A stretch of 31,197 bases of DNA, from positions 1 to 31,197 of the forward strand of contig JBCCFW010000086.1 in the NCBI GenBank assembly GCA_039029535.1. Direction: 5' to 3'. Under the pieces are notes generated by a model. The model ran no database searches. It was not told the DNA's origin and saw only the letters and a program-made list of their open reading frames with translations. This document shows, piece by piece, positions 8,601 through 15,743 of the stretch. Origin of the DNA: JBCCFW01 sp039029535. GTDB lineage: Bacteria; Acidobacteriota; JBCCFW01. Position 1 is the stretch's first letter. Every line of letters begins with the position of its first letter. Position numbers and translations under genes: made by a program.

Positions 8601-8909
8601 TCACACCGGCATCCGCATGAGCTCTTCGTAGGCGGAAACGAGCTTGTTGCGGACCGACATCGCGAGCTGCAGCGACAGCTCGGCCTCCCTCATGGCTAGC
8701 ACGGCATCGTGGAGGTTGCCACCGCGTCCTTCGGCCACGCGCACCGCCTCGTTCTCGGCATGGGCTTGGACGTCGTCGAGCCGACGGACCTGCTGCAGCA
8801 CCGATCGGAAGTCTTCGGCGGCAGCGTCCGGGCGCTGAAGGGCCGCCGGGCGTTCGGGCGCTTCGATCTTCTGGGTGATCGGTCCACCCAGCTCGTCGAC
8901 CATCCACAT
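8601..8909 (-). CDS. fliE: Flagellar hook-basal body complex protein FliE
   Basis: FliE connects the MS ring to the proximal rod and is the first rod protein exported. The 102-residue product has the family C-terminus: NLHDAVLAMREAELSLQLAMSVRNKLVSAYEELMRMPV, matching the FliE pattern of a V..A..Ka..s...a..vRnK...AY.EIm.M.i helix pair. The size is right for the family. Its ATG at 8909 shares one base with the flgC stop (TGATG), so it is translationally coupled; a second ATG at 8903 is possible. Confidence 0.94.
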   Translation of the reverse strand: MWMVDELGGPITQKIEAPERPAALQRPDAAAEDFRSVLQQVRRLDDVQAHAENEAVRVAEGRGGNLHDAVLAMREAELSLQLAMSVRNKLVSAYEELMRMPV

Positions 8910-9307
8910 CAGCGTGCGAGGTCCAGGGCCGCACGTCCCATGGCACGGAGCGTCGAGGCCGCGGCGAGGTTGGCCTCGTAACTCCGACGAGCGATGGCCA
9001 GGCTGGTGATCTCGACGTTGAGGTCGACGTCGGGGTAGGCCACCCAGCCCTGCTCGTCGGCGTGGGGGTGGCCTGGCTCATGGCGACGCATCGGCGTGGC
9101 TCCCGACTCGTCGATTTCCGTTTCCACCCCGACACCCTCGTCGCCGACACGGCGAGTGGCCAGGGCGACGGCGAGCGGCCGGAAGGGCCCACCCTCGGGA
9201 GTCTCGGTCGTCTCCGCGTTGGCGATGTTGGTCGCTCGCACGGTGACGGCCTCTGCGTGGGACAAGAGACCCGATCGGGTGATGAGAGCGGCGGTGTCGA
9301 GGTTCAT
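8909..9307 (-). CDS. flgC: Flagellar basal-body rod protein FlgC
   Basis: FlgC is a proximal rod subunit, secreted through the flagellar export apparatus. The 132-residue protein shows the rod N-terminus with the ATNIANAETTETPEGGPFRP segment (ANNxANxxTxxTPEGGPYRR in the family) and the rod C-terminus YPDVDLNVEITSLAIARRSYEANLAAASTLRAM. The length matches FlgC (about 135 residues). The ATG at 9307 lies 33 bases after flgB, the largest gap between flgB and fliJ. Both conserved ends are present, so the protein is probably functional. Confidence 0.95.
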   Translation of the reverse strand: MNLDTAALITRSGLLSHAEAVTVRATNIANAETTETPEGGPFRPLAVALATRRVGDEGVGVETEIDESGATPMRRHEPGHPHADEQGWVAYPDVDLNVEITSLAIARRSYEANLAAASTLRAMGRAALDLAR

Positions 9308-9340
9308 GCGTCAGTCGTCTCGTCAGTTCGTGGCATCGAC

Positions 9341-9718
9341 CTAAGCCCTGCCGTCGCTGGCCGCCGTCAACAGGGCCTTGAGGTGACCGCGGAAGAGAGC
9401 GGCGGTGCGCATGTACGCGCCGCTGTTCTGCGAGAGGCGGCTCATCTCTCGCACGAGGTCGGCTCGTTCGTCGTCCTGGTAGACCGGCTGGGCCTCGAGC
9501 TCACGGGGCCAGAGATGGTCGCCGTGGGTGCGATCGGGTTGCCCGTGCTGGAGACGCGCGCGGCGCATGGTCTCGGCGAAGTCGATGTCGCGGGGACGGT
9601 GCCCCGGTGTCTCGACGTTGGCGATGTTCTCGTGGATCAGCGCCTGCCGCTCCGCCCGCAGCGAGAGCGCCACGTGCATCTGCCGAGTGGTCGGGTCATC
9701 GATGATCATCGCCGTCAC
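9341..9718 (-). CDS. flgB: Flagellar basal-body rod protein FlgB
   Basis: FlgB is a proximal rod subunit adjacent to FliE. The 125-residue protein carries HENIANVETPGHRPRDIDFAETM, the rod-protein N-terminal signature (NiANvdTPgyka.dvdF), and a short C-terminal helix with NSGAYMRTAALFRGHLKALLTAA. The GTG at 9718 is preferred because GAGGT (9727-9731 on the minus strand) lies eight bases upstream; an ATG at 9709 is an alternative. It is the first gene of the operon and is preceded by a sigma-54 promoter whose predicted transcript starts about 33 bases before this codon. Confidence 0.94.
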   Translation of the reverse strand: MTAMIIDDPTTRQMHVALSLRAERQALIHENIANVETPGHRPRDIDFAETMRRARLQHGQPDRTHGDHLWPRELEAQPVYQDDERADLVREMSRLSQNSGAYMRTAALFRGHLKALLTAASDGRA

Positions 9719-9761
9719 GAAGGCTTACCTCGCGCTGGACGCACCAGCTGCCGATGTCTTG

Positions 9762-9778
9762 AGCAACGGCCGTGCCAG
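9762..9778 (-). promoter_or_regulatory. Sigma-54 (RpoN) promoter for the flgB operon
   Basis: Read on the minus strand this is CTGGCACGGCCGTTGCT, which matches every position of the published sigma-54 consensus YTGGCACGRNNNTTGCW, with correct -24 GG and -12 GC spacing. The expected transcription start is near 9751, about 33 bases before the flgB GTG. It implies that the operon needs RpoN and an AAA+ enhancer-binding activator such as an FlrC/FleR-like regulator, not present in this window. Confidence 0.88.
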
Positions 9779-9959
9779 GTGGCCAGAAACGGCCTGCTCG
9801 GCCATTTCGTGGGGCGCTCGGCCAGCCCGAGCCTCCAGCACCTTCCAGTGGAATGTCATCGCGCTGCCAGGGGCGGTCAGCGTCGTGACGCCTCTCAAGA
9901 CCGCCCTGGTGCCGCCGATAGGCCCAACGCGTCCCCTGGGGGCGGGACGGGAGCGAACG

Positions 9960-11333
9960 GTGATCCTCAACCGCAACGAGAAGACGATCGAGGTCAAGCT
10001 GGTCTTTTACGGACCGGCCCTGTCGGGCAAGACGACCAACCTGGTCGTGCTGCACTCCATGCTGCCGCCCGAGACGCGGGTGCCCCTGACCAGCCTCAAG
10101 ACCGAGGGCGATCGAACGCTCTTCTTCGACTTCCTGCCCCTAAGCCTGGAAGTCCTCAACGGCTGGACCATCCGGATGAAGACCTACACGGTCCCCGGCC
10201 AGGTCCGCTACGCCTCGACCCGTCGGCTCATCCTGTCCGGTTGCGACGGCCTGGTCTTCGTCGCCGACTCGGCTGCGACGGCAGAGGAGGCCAACCGGGT
10301 GGCGCTGCAAGACATGAGGGCCAACCTCCGCGCCAACCAGATCGATTCGAAGACGATCCCGCTGGTCCTTCAGTACAACAAGAGGGACCTGCCGGACGCC
10401 CTGTCCCTGGCTGCAATGGACGGCGACCTCAACCGCGAGGGCCTCCCCCGTCTCGAGGCCGTCGCGAGCAGTGGAGAGGGTGTCCGCGAGACCTTCGTCG
10501 CCCTCGCCTCCCGGGCGACGGCGAGCGCCATCGAACGGCTGAAGATGAACCGCATCGCTCCGGCGCGGCTCGAGCAAGAGCTCGAGTCCATGCTGCCCAT
10601 GGCGCCCAACGTCAGCTCGCTGGGTCGTCCGCGTCGTGCTCCGGGCCGGAGCGTCAACCCGAGCTACGACCTCACCGATGCCGCGGTCGATCGCGATCCG
10701 GAAGCCGGCGAGTCCGCGCTCCTGCAACAAGCGGTGGCAGGGGCCGTGTCCATGGCGTCCGACCTCGCCGACGCCAACGAGTCGACCCGCCTGCTAGAAG
10801 CCCATCGTCAGCAGTTCCGGCTCCTCGCCGAGCTGGCGACAGCCAAGGTGAGCTCGCGTCCCGAGCAGCTCCGCTCGCTCATCCAGGAGGTCGGCAAGGC
10901 CGCCGGCTTGTCGGCCGGTCTCGTGTCGGCGCGCATGCCGTGGTCGGAGCGCTCGCTCGACCCGCTCGCCTTGAACGGCATCGAGAAGGACCCGCTGAGC
11001 GAAGTGGAGATCCCCGGTCTCGGCTCGCTGGCCTTCCAGCTACTCCAGGCCGGTCGGCCGTTGCTCACGACCGACATCCGCGGCCAGCTTCTGCATGGCA
11101 ATGACCATCCGGCCATCCGCAAGCTCGAGGCGCTGATTTCCGTCCCCCTCGTGGACGATGGCCAGGGCTTCGCGCTCCTCTGCCTGATGAACATCAAGAC
11201 GGATCGGCCCGGGCCCAAGCCCGGCGAGGATCAGCTCCGCTTCGCCCAGGTCGCGGCTGCCTTGCTCACGCCGCACGCGAAGGCAGTGCGAGCCTCCATC
11301 CGCCAGCCTGCCGGAACGTCCTGGTCGGCCTGA
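9960..11333 (+). CDS. MglA-like small Ras-type GTPase fused to a C-terminal GAF-like domain
   Basis: The N-terminal ~195 residues form an MglA-family GTPase, the bacterial Ras-like class that sets cell polarity in gliding and flagellated bacteria. The P-loop is GPALSGKTTN (residues 18-27), the following TLFFDFLPL (53-61) and YTVPGQVRY (76-84) match the switch regions of MglA, and NKRD (140-143) is the guanine-specificity motif. A linker follows (~200-290). Then comes a region with the outline of a GAF domain (~300-450), including HRQQFRLLAELATAKVSS, ISVPLVDDGQGFALLCLMN and a final helix. The open frame begins upstream at 9528, but homology begins at the GTG at 9960, which has GGGAG six bases upstream. 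The gene diverges from the flagellar operon across a 241-base spacer. The GTPase call is strong; the GAF call is moderate. Confidence 0.87.
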   Translation: MILNRNEKTIEVKLVFYGPALSGKTTNLVVLHSMLPPETRVPLTSLKTEGDRTLFFDFLPLSLEVLNGWTIRMKTYTVPGQVRYASTRRLILSGCDGLVFVADSAATAEEANRVALQDMRANLRANQIDSKTIPLVLQYNKRDLPDALSLAAMDGDLNREGLPRLEAVASSGEGVRETFVALASRATASAIERLKMNRIAPARLEQELESMLPMAPNVSSLGRPRRAPGRSVNPSYDLTDAAVDRDPEAGESALLQQAVAGAVSMASDLADANESTRLLEAHRQQFRLLAELATAKVSSRPEQLRSLIQEVGKAAGLSAGLVSARMPWSERSLDPLALNGIEKDPLSEVEIPGLGSLAFQLLQAGRPLLTTDIRGQLLHGNDHPAIRKLEALISVPLVDDGQGFALLCLMNIKTDRPGPKPGEDQLRFAQVAAALLTPHAKAVRASIRQPAGTSWSA

Positions 11334-11743
11334 CCCGGTCCGCCCCGCGTGCGGAGGTCTGACTCAGTGATCGGCCCACTCCGCCCCAGGCCGGCCAGCA
11401 TCGGGTGGCTTGATTCGGTGCCGTGACCGCGATTGCGTCGCAAACACGGCCCGGGGCTTGCGCGCCCGCAGGGCAGCACCTACACTCACGGTGCCGTTGG
11501 TCGCGGCGGGTTCATTCGCTCCTCCCTCCACGGATGAGTCCCCCGATCAACGGCATTTCCTTTGTCTGGAGCCGATTCCAGCCCTTGCTGGCCCACCTTT
11601 CTCGGCTCGACTCTCGGCGCCTTGTTCACTCCTGGGGTGCGTGATAAAGTCCCCCGCCCTGCGCCGGAGAGGGCCCCGCTGGACCCTCCGAGCGAGCCTC
11701 CCGGCGAGCGTTCTAGCGGCTCGTCGTCCGAGCGTCGACGGCC
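11334..11743. other. 410-base intergenic region without a supportable gene
   Basis: This stretch separates the MglA-like gene from the DksA-like gene. It holds no open frame with recognisable protein features. A short palindrome TTGCG-T-CGCAA lies at 11433-11443, and two sigma-70-like pairings can be drawn: TTGCGC, 17 bases, TACACT ending near 11493, and the better placed one described separately. No convincing terminator with a T tract was seen after the upstream gene. Confidence 0.5.
11622..11650 (+). promoter_or_regulatory. Possible sigma-70-type promoter for the dksA-like gene
   Basis: TTGTTC and TAAAGT are separated by exactly 17 bases in an otherwise GC-rich spacer, giving a predicted transcript start about 85 bases before the dksA-like ATG. 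The matches to the -35 and -10 consensus are only partial, so this is a weak suggestion. Confidence 0.3.
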
Positions 11744-12154
11744 ATGAGCGGGGAAGAGTTGCAGGTCTTGAACAGCAAGCAGAAGGCCCGTTACAAGAAG
11801 CTGCTCAAGGAGAAGCAAGAGGAGCTGCTGGCGGGGTTCAACGCGGCACGTGAGCGGGGAACCCAGGGCGCCGACGAGGCTGACAAGGACTACATCGACT
11901 ACGCAGTGAGCTCGTACACGAAGGAGTTCCTGCTGTCCTTGTCCGACCTCGAACGACGTCAGCTCATGCGGGTCCAGGAGGCACTGGGCGAGATAGACGG
12001 AGACCTCTACGGCATTTGCCGCGAATGTGAGGAACCGATCTCGCCGAAGCGTCTCGAGGCCGTCCCCTGGACGATGTATTGCCTCGAGTGCCAGGACCTC
12101 GCCGACCGTGGCCTGCTCGCCTCGGACCACGAGGACGACCAGGACGACGACTGA
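11744..12154 (+). CDS. DksA/TraR family C4 zinc-finger protein
   Basis: DksA-family proteins bind the RNA polymerase secondary channel and, with ppGpp, tune transcription in the stringent response. The 136-residue product has an N-terminal helical part, then acidic residues at the expected coiled-coil tip (ADEADKDYIDYA, ~43-54). The second helix LSLSDLERRQLMRVQEALGEI comes next. A four-cysteine zinc finger follows with C92, C95, C113 and C116 in the DksA spacing (YGICRECEEPI, then MYCLECQDLAD). The C-terminus is a short acidic tail. The first ATG of the conserved frame was chosen; no clear Shine-Dalgarno is present. Whether it acts like E. coli DksA or like the many paralogues of unknown target cannot be decided from sequence. 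Confidence 0.9.
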   Translation: MSGEELQVLNSKQKARYKKLLKEKQEELLAGFNAARERGTQGADEADKDYIDYAVSSYTKEFLLSLSDLERRQLMRVQEALGEIDGDLYGICRECEEPISPKRLEAVPWTMYCLECQDLADRGLLASDHEDDQDDD

Positions 12155-12211
12155 TCGTCTCGTGAGCGCTGTGACTGGCCGGGCGGCCCCCATTCAACGA
12201 GCTGTCATTCC

Positions 12212-13108
12212 ATGAGCTTGTTTGGCAAGGCGGTGGCCTCGGCGTTGCCGGCGATGCCTCGACGGCTGGTGCACTCCGTGGCCAAGCGCTACATCGCAGG
12301 CGAGACGGTCGAGAGCGCCCTCGACTGTGTCGAGCGTCTCAACGAGCAGGGTGCGGCAGCGACCGTCGACGTCCTGGGCGAGAACATCGAGACTCTCGAC
12401 CAGGCCCAGGCGACGCACGACGAGTACGCGACCCTGCTGGCCTCGCTCGACGAGCGGGGCCTCGACGGCAACGTCTCCATCAAGCTCACGGCGCTGGGGC
12501 TCCATCAATCGGTGGAGGCCTGCGAGGGGCACGTGCGGTCGCTGTGCACCATCGCGGCGGAGCGCGACAACTTCATCCGCATCGACATGGAGGACTCGAG
12601 CATCACGCAGGCGACGCTCGACCTCTACGACCGGCTCCGGGCCGAGCACGAGAACCTGGGTCCGGTGTTGCAGGCTTACCTGCGTCGGACGAACGCGGAC
12701 GCACGCAAGCTCGCCGAGCACCAGGCGAGCGTGCGGTTGTGCAAGGGCATCTACATCGAGCCCCGGGCGATCGCCTGGCGTGACCGGACGGCGGTTCAGA
12801 AGAACTTCGTTCGGGTCCTGCGCACCCTGCTGGAGGGTGGGTGCTACGTCGGCATCGCCACGCACGACGAGTTGCTCGTGTACGAGGCGCTGGCGCTCGT
12901 CGAGGATCTCGAGCTGGCCCCCGAGGACTACGAGTTCCAGATGCTGCTCGGGGTCGACGAGGAGATGCGCAAGATCCTCATCGACGGTGGTCACCGGATG
13001 CGCGTCTACGTCCCCTACGGCGCGTCCTGGTACGACTACTCGCTCCGGCGTCTCAAGGAGAACCCGGAGATCGCGACCCACGTCGCCAAGGCCACGCTCA
13101 AGCGCTGA
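12212..13108 (+). CDS. Proline dehydrogenase, monofunctional FAD enzyme
   Basis: Proline dehydrogenase oxidises L-proline to pyrroline-5-carboxylate, passing electrons via FAD to the quinone pool. The 298-residue protein is the short monofunctional form, not PutA. It shows the family signatures in order: VSIKLTALG, IRIDMEDS, VLQAYLRRTNAD, VRLCKGIYIEP, GIATHDE, YEFQMLLGV, RVYVPYGASWYDYSLRRLKENP. The last one contains the two substrate-binding arginines. These are the conserved TIM-barrel strands, so the enzyme looks intact. It follows the dksA-like gene by 57 bases on the same strand. No pyrroline-5-carboxylate dehydrogenase gene is in the window. Confidence 0.95.
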   Translation: MSLFGKAVASALPAMPRRLVHSVAKRYIAGETVESALDCVERLNEQGAAATVDVLGENIETLDQAQATHDEYATLLASLDERGLDGNVSIKLTALGLHQSVEACEGHVRSLCTIAAERDNFIRIDMEDSSITQATLDLYDRLRAEHENLGPVLQAYLRRTNADARKLAEHQASVRLCKGIYIEPRAIAWRDRTAVQKNFVRVLRTLLEGGCYVGIATHDELLVYEALALVEDLELAPEDYEFQMLLGVDEEMRKILIDGGHRMRVYVPYGASWYDYSLRRLKENPEIATHVAKATLKR

Positions 13109-13259
13109 CACCTGAGTCCCGCGCCTCTGTTCGGCCCTCCGAACGCCGACTCGATGGCGGTTTCCGGTTCCATGGATCGGACGACAGGGCGGCCTTAGGT
13201 TAAGGGTCTCGGATGTCGGCTCGTTTTTCTCTTGGGTCGGCCTGCCGGAGGGAGCCCCC

Positions 13260-15701
13260 ATGAGCTCGCGCTTGGAGCGTCTCGACGCTCGTCCATCGAC
13301 CTGTCTCGTGCTCTTGTTGGCCTGCCTCGCCGGCCCGTCGCGAGCCCAGGTCCCCGACTTCCTCTGTTGTCGCCCAGGCTATGAGTATTGCTGCGTCACT
13401 CGGCTCGAGCCGGGCGACGTCGGCGTTCATCACTACGCCATCGAGAACCCGGCGACCGGTGAGATCACGCAACGCGGGCGGGCCGGGAGTCTCGGCTACC
13501 TCTTCCCCGATGGCCTGCTCTTGCCGCCGGAGACGGAGCTGCGTCTCTGGGTCGTGCAGGCGCGCACGCTGAGAGTCGGTAGCGCCACCTTCGTGAGTGG
13601 TCGAGTCGGTGAGACCTTTCCTCTTCCCGCGATCAACCTGCCGCTGACGACCGGCGATCTCGACTTCGACCTCCTCCCCGATCGGGCCGAGTGGGTTCTC
13701 GGGACCGACCCATCGGAACCGGACACCGACGGGGACGGCGTCGACGACGGCCAGGAGATCCGCAACGACACCGATCCTCTCGACGGCGTGAGTCGTGCCA
13801 GCGGTCTTCTCGCCATCGCGACGACACGGAACGCGGCCCTGGAGCTGTGCGCCCTCGACGACCTGCTCATCGTGGCCGAGACCGATGGCCTCTCCGTCTT
13901 CAACGTGTTCGCCGCGCAGTCTCCGCGCCTTCTCGCTCGCCTCCCGCTCGACGACGAGCCGATCGACTTGACCTGTGGTGAAGGTCGCGCGCGCGCGGCG
14001 GTCGTGCTCCCCGATCAGGTCGTGCTGGTGGACCTTCGTGATCCGGCTGAGCCGGTGCTCGGCGACCCCATCGCGGCTCCCGGAGTGAGCTCGGCCGTGC
14101 TCCGCGGCGACCTGCTTCACGTCGACACCAAGACCATCGACCTGCGTGATGAGAGCGTCCTCCAGGAGGCCTTCGTCTGCTCTGACGAGCTGACTTGGGG
14201 CGGCGGCTTCCTCCTGAGCTGGTGCGAGACGCTGGATCGGGTGTTCGTTCTCGACGGCCCCCCCGGAGCCCTGTCGGTGATCGGCAGCATCGTCGTTCCC
14301 GGCTCGATCAGCGGGCTCGATGAACGCCGTCGACTCTTTGCTGGCCTGGACCACGTGCTCATCACCGACTCCGAGGGCTTCACTCGCGTGGACTTGAGCG
14401 AGCCGACGGCACCCCGGCTCGACTGGCGCGTGCGCTCCGGTCTCAACCCGATCGACATCGTCGGCAGCAGTGACGACCGACTCTTCGTCACGGCGGGCCC
14501 CACCGGACCGGACAGCCTCGCGGTCACGAGCTACGACGGCGAGGGCACGTTCGAAGCGCTCTTCGACAGCCCGGGACTCCCTCGACGACTTCTCGTTCAT
14601 CAAGGGCTCGTGTACGCCGCGTCGGGAGTTGATGGAGTCGCGATCCTCGACGTCCTTCCTCCCGAGCCGGCAGACGAGGGACCGACCATCGAGCTCCTGA
14701 CTCCGACGACTGGCTCTCGCGTGCTGCAGGGTGGCGCCCTCGACGTCACGGCCCGGGCCGAAGATGACGCCCAGGTCCGCAACGTGGAGATCTTCGCCGA
14801 GGGTCAGCGTCTCGGCAGCGATGGCTCCTACCCGTTCGAGGCCTCCTTCACGGCACCAGCGATCGTCGGTGATCGGCTACGAGTGCGCGCCCGGGCCTTC
14901 GACCGTGCGGGTCACGCGACCTGGTCGAACGAGCTGGACCTCACCCTGGTCCCCGAGCTGGACCCTCCCCAGTTGATCGGCATGACGCCCGCTCTCGGCG
15001 AGCGACGTCTTCCTGCAGGCACGCAGGTGGAGGCAGCGTTCGACGAACCGCTGGAGCCCGAGAGCATCGTCGACCGCATCACCGTGCAATGGTCAGGGCC
15101 CGACAACCGTCTCGACACCTTCGATGACGCCACTCTCGCCGGCTCGACGCGGTTGACGAGCGATGGACGTCGCCTCGTCTTCGATCCCGAAGCACCGCTC
15201 CCGGCGGGAGTGCATCGGGTCACGGTGGAAGCCGGACTCTCCGACCGGATCGGCAACGTGACCGCCGGTCCGATGCAGTGGACCTTCGAGCTCGTCGACC
15301 TGCCCGGATGTCAACTCGCCCCCGAGTTATCGGCCAGTGAGTTCACGACGATCGTGCAGGCGGGCCCCTCGTCCTTCCTGCCGAGCTGCCTCGGCAACCC
15401 CGATCAGCAAGCGGTCACCTGGTACACCTTCGTGGGAGACGGTGGCGACTGGCAGCTCTCGACTTGCCCGAGCTCGGGGGGGCTCGGCTCGGCGCGCTTC
15501 CGCGTCTACTCCGGAGGGTGTGATGGGCTGACCTGTCAGGCCGATTCGGGGGCGCAAGGCAGCTGCGGTGCATGCCCCGAGGGTCGTGGGCGCCGGCTCC
15601 GGCTCTGCACCGAGGCTGACATTCGCTACCACGTGGCGGTGGAGGGAGCGAGCGTCCGCTTCGTGCTGGAGCCGGCCACCGGTCCGGTGATGGCTTGCTA
15701 G
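13260..15701 (+). CDS. Secreted multidomain protein, N-terminal part, ended by a probable premature TAG
   Basis: The 813-residue product starts with a signal peptide (~1-29, ending SRAQ). Further on lies a calcium-loop repeat of thrombospondin type 3 kind (DTDGDGVDDGQE, near 13728). A region of repeated short beta motifs (about 13800-14660) resembles an LVIVD-type beta-propeller. An Ig-like domain (14680-14940), an SbsA-type Ig-like domain (Big_5, ~14955-15290) and a Cys-rich beta domain with WYTFVGDGGDWQLSTCPSSGG follow. The ATG has GGAGGGAG (13247-13254) five bases upstream. The frame stops at TAG (15699-15701) but continues in the same frame to 17630 with domains of the same types, so this is likely half of one 1456-residue protein. 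Function is unknown; a surface or extracellular role is inferred from the signal peptide and domains. Confidence 0.8.
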   Translation: MSSRLERLDARPSTCLVLLLACLAGPSRAQVPDFLCCRPGYEYCCVTRLEPGDVGVHHYAIENPATGEITQRGRAGSLGYLFPDGLLLPPETELRLWVVQARTLRVGSATFVSGRVGETFPLPAINLPLTTGDLDFDLLPDRAEWVLGTDPSEPDTDGDGVDDGQEIRNDTDPLDGVSRASGLLAIATTRNAALELCALDDLLIVAETDGLSVFNVFAAQSPRLLARLPLDDEPIDLTCGEGRARAAVVLPDQVVLVDLRDPAEPVLGDPIAAPGVSSAVLRGDLLHVDTKTIDLRDESVLQEAFVCSDELTWGGGFLLSWCETLDRVFVLDGPPGALSVIGSIVVPGSISGLDERRRLFAGLDHVLITDSEGFTRVDLSEPTAPRLDWRVRSGLNPIDIVGSSDDRLFVTAGPTGPDSLAVTSYDGEGTFEALFDSPGLPRRLLVHQGLVYAASGVDGVAILDVLPPEPADEGPTIELLTPTTGSRVLQGGALDVTARAEDDAQVRNVEIFAEGQRLGSDGSYPFEASFTAPAIVGDRLRVRARAFDRAGHATWSNELDLTLVPELDPPQLIGMTPALGERRLPAGTQVEAAFDEPLEPESIVDRITVQWSGPDNRLDTFDDATLAGSTRLTSDGRRLVFDPEAPLPAGVHRVTVEAGLSDRIGNVTAGPMQWTFELVDLPGCQLAPELSASEFTTIVQAGPSSFLPSCLGNPDQQAVTWYTFVGDGGDWQLSTCPSSGGLGSARFRVYSGGCDGLTCQADSGAQGSCGACPEGRGRRLRLCTEADIRYHVAVEGASVRFVLEPATGPVMAC
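15699..15701 (+). other. In-frame TAG interrupting one long secreted-protein gene
   Basis: Both flanking open frames are in the same phase, and the bases just after the stop encode the beginning of a Big_5 domain (QVVPFDELEVLFDGAL) that has no start codon of its own. In the +2 phase the same bases read LLVLAPTPG, which would suit the missing first strand of that domain. A pair of small compensating indels near 15692-15722 is therefore as possible as a simple nonsense change. Confidence 0.7.
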
Positions 15702-15743
15702 TCCTGGCCCCGACGCCAGGTCGTTCCCTTCGACGAGCTCGAG

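Noticed and set aside
9528..9959. Open frame extending the MglA-like gene 144 codons upstream
   Set aside because: It overlaps flgB and the sigma-54 promoter on the other strand, shows no protein features, and the MglA homology and a Shine-Dalgarno both point to the GTG at 9960.
11433..11443. Palindrome TTGCG-T-CGCAA as an operator
   Set aside because: A short palindrome is expected by chance at this length and composition and no regulator gene is nearby, so it is mentioned only in the spacer entry.
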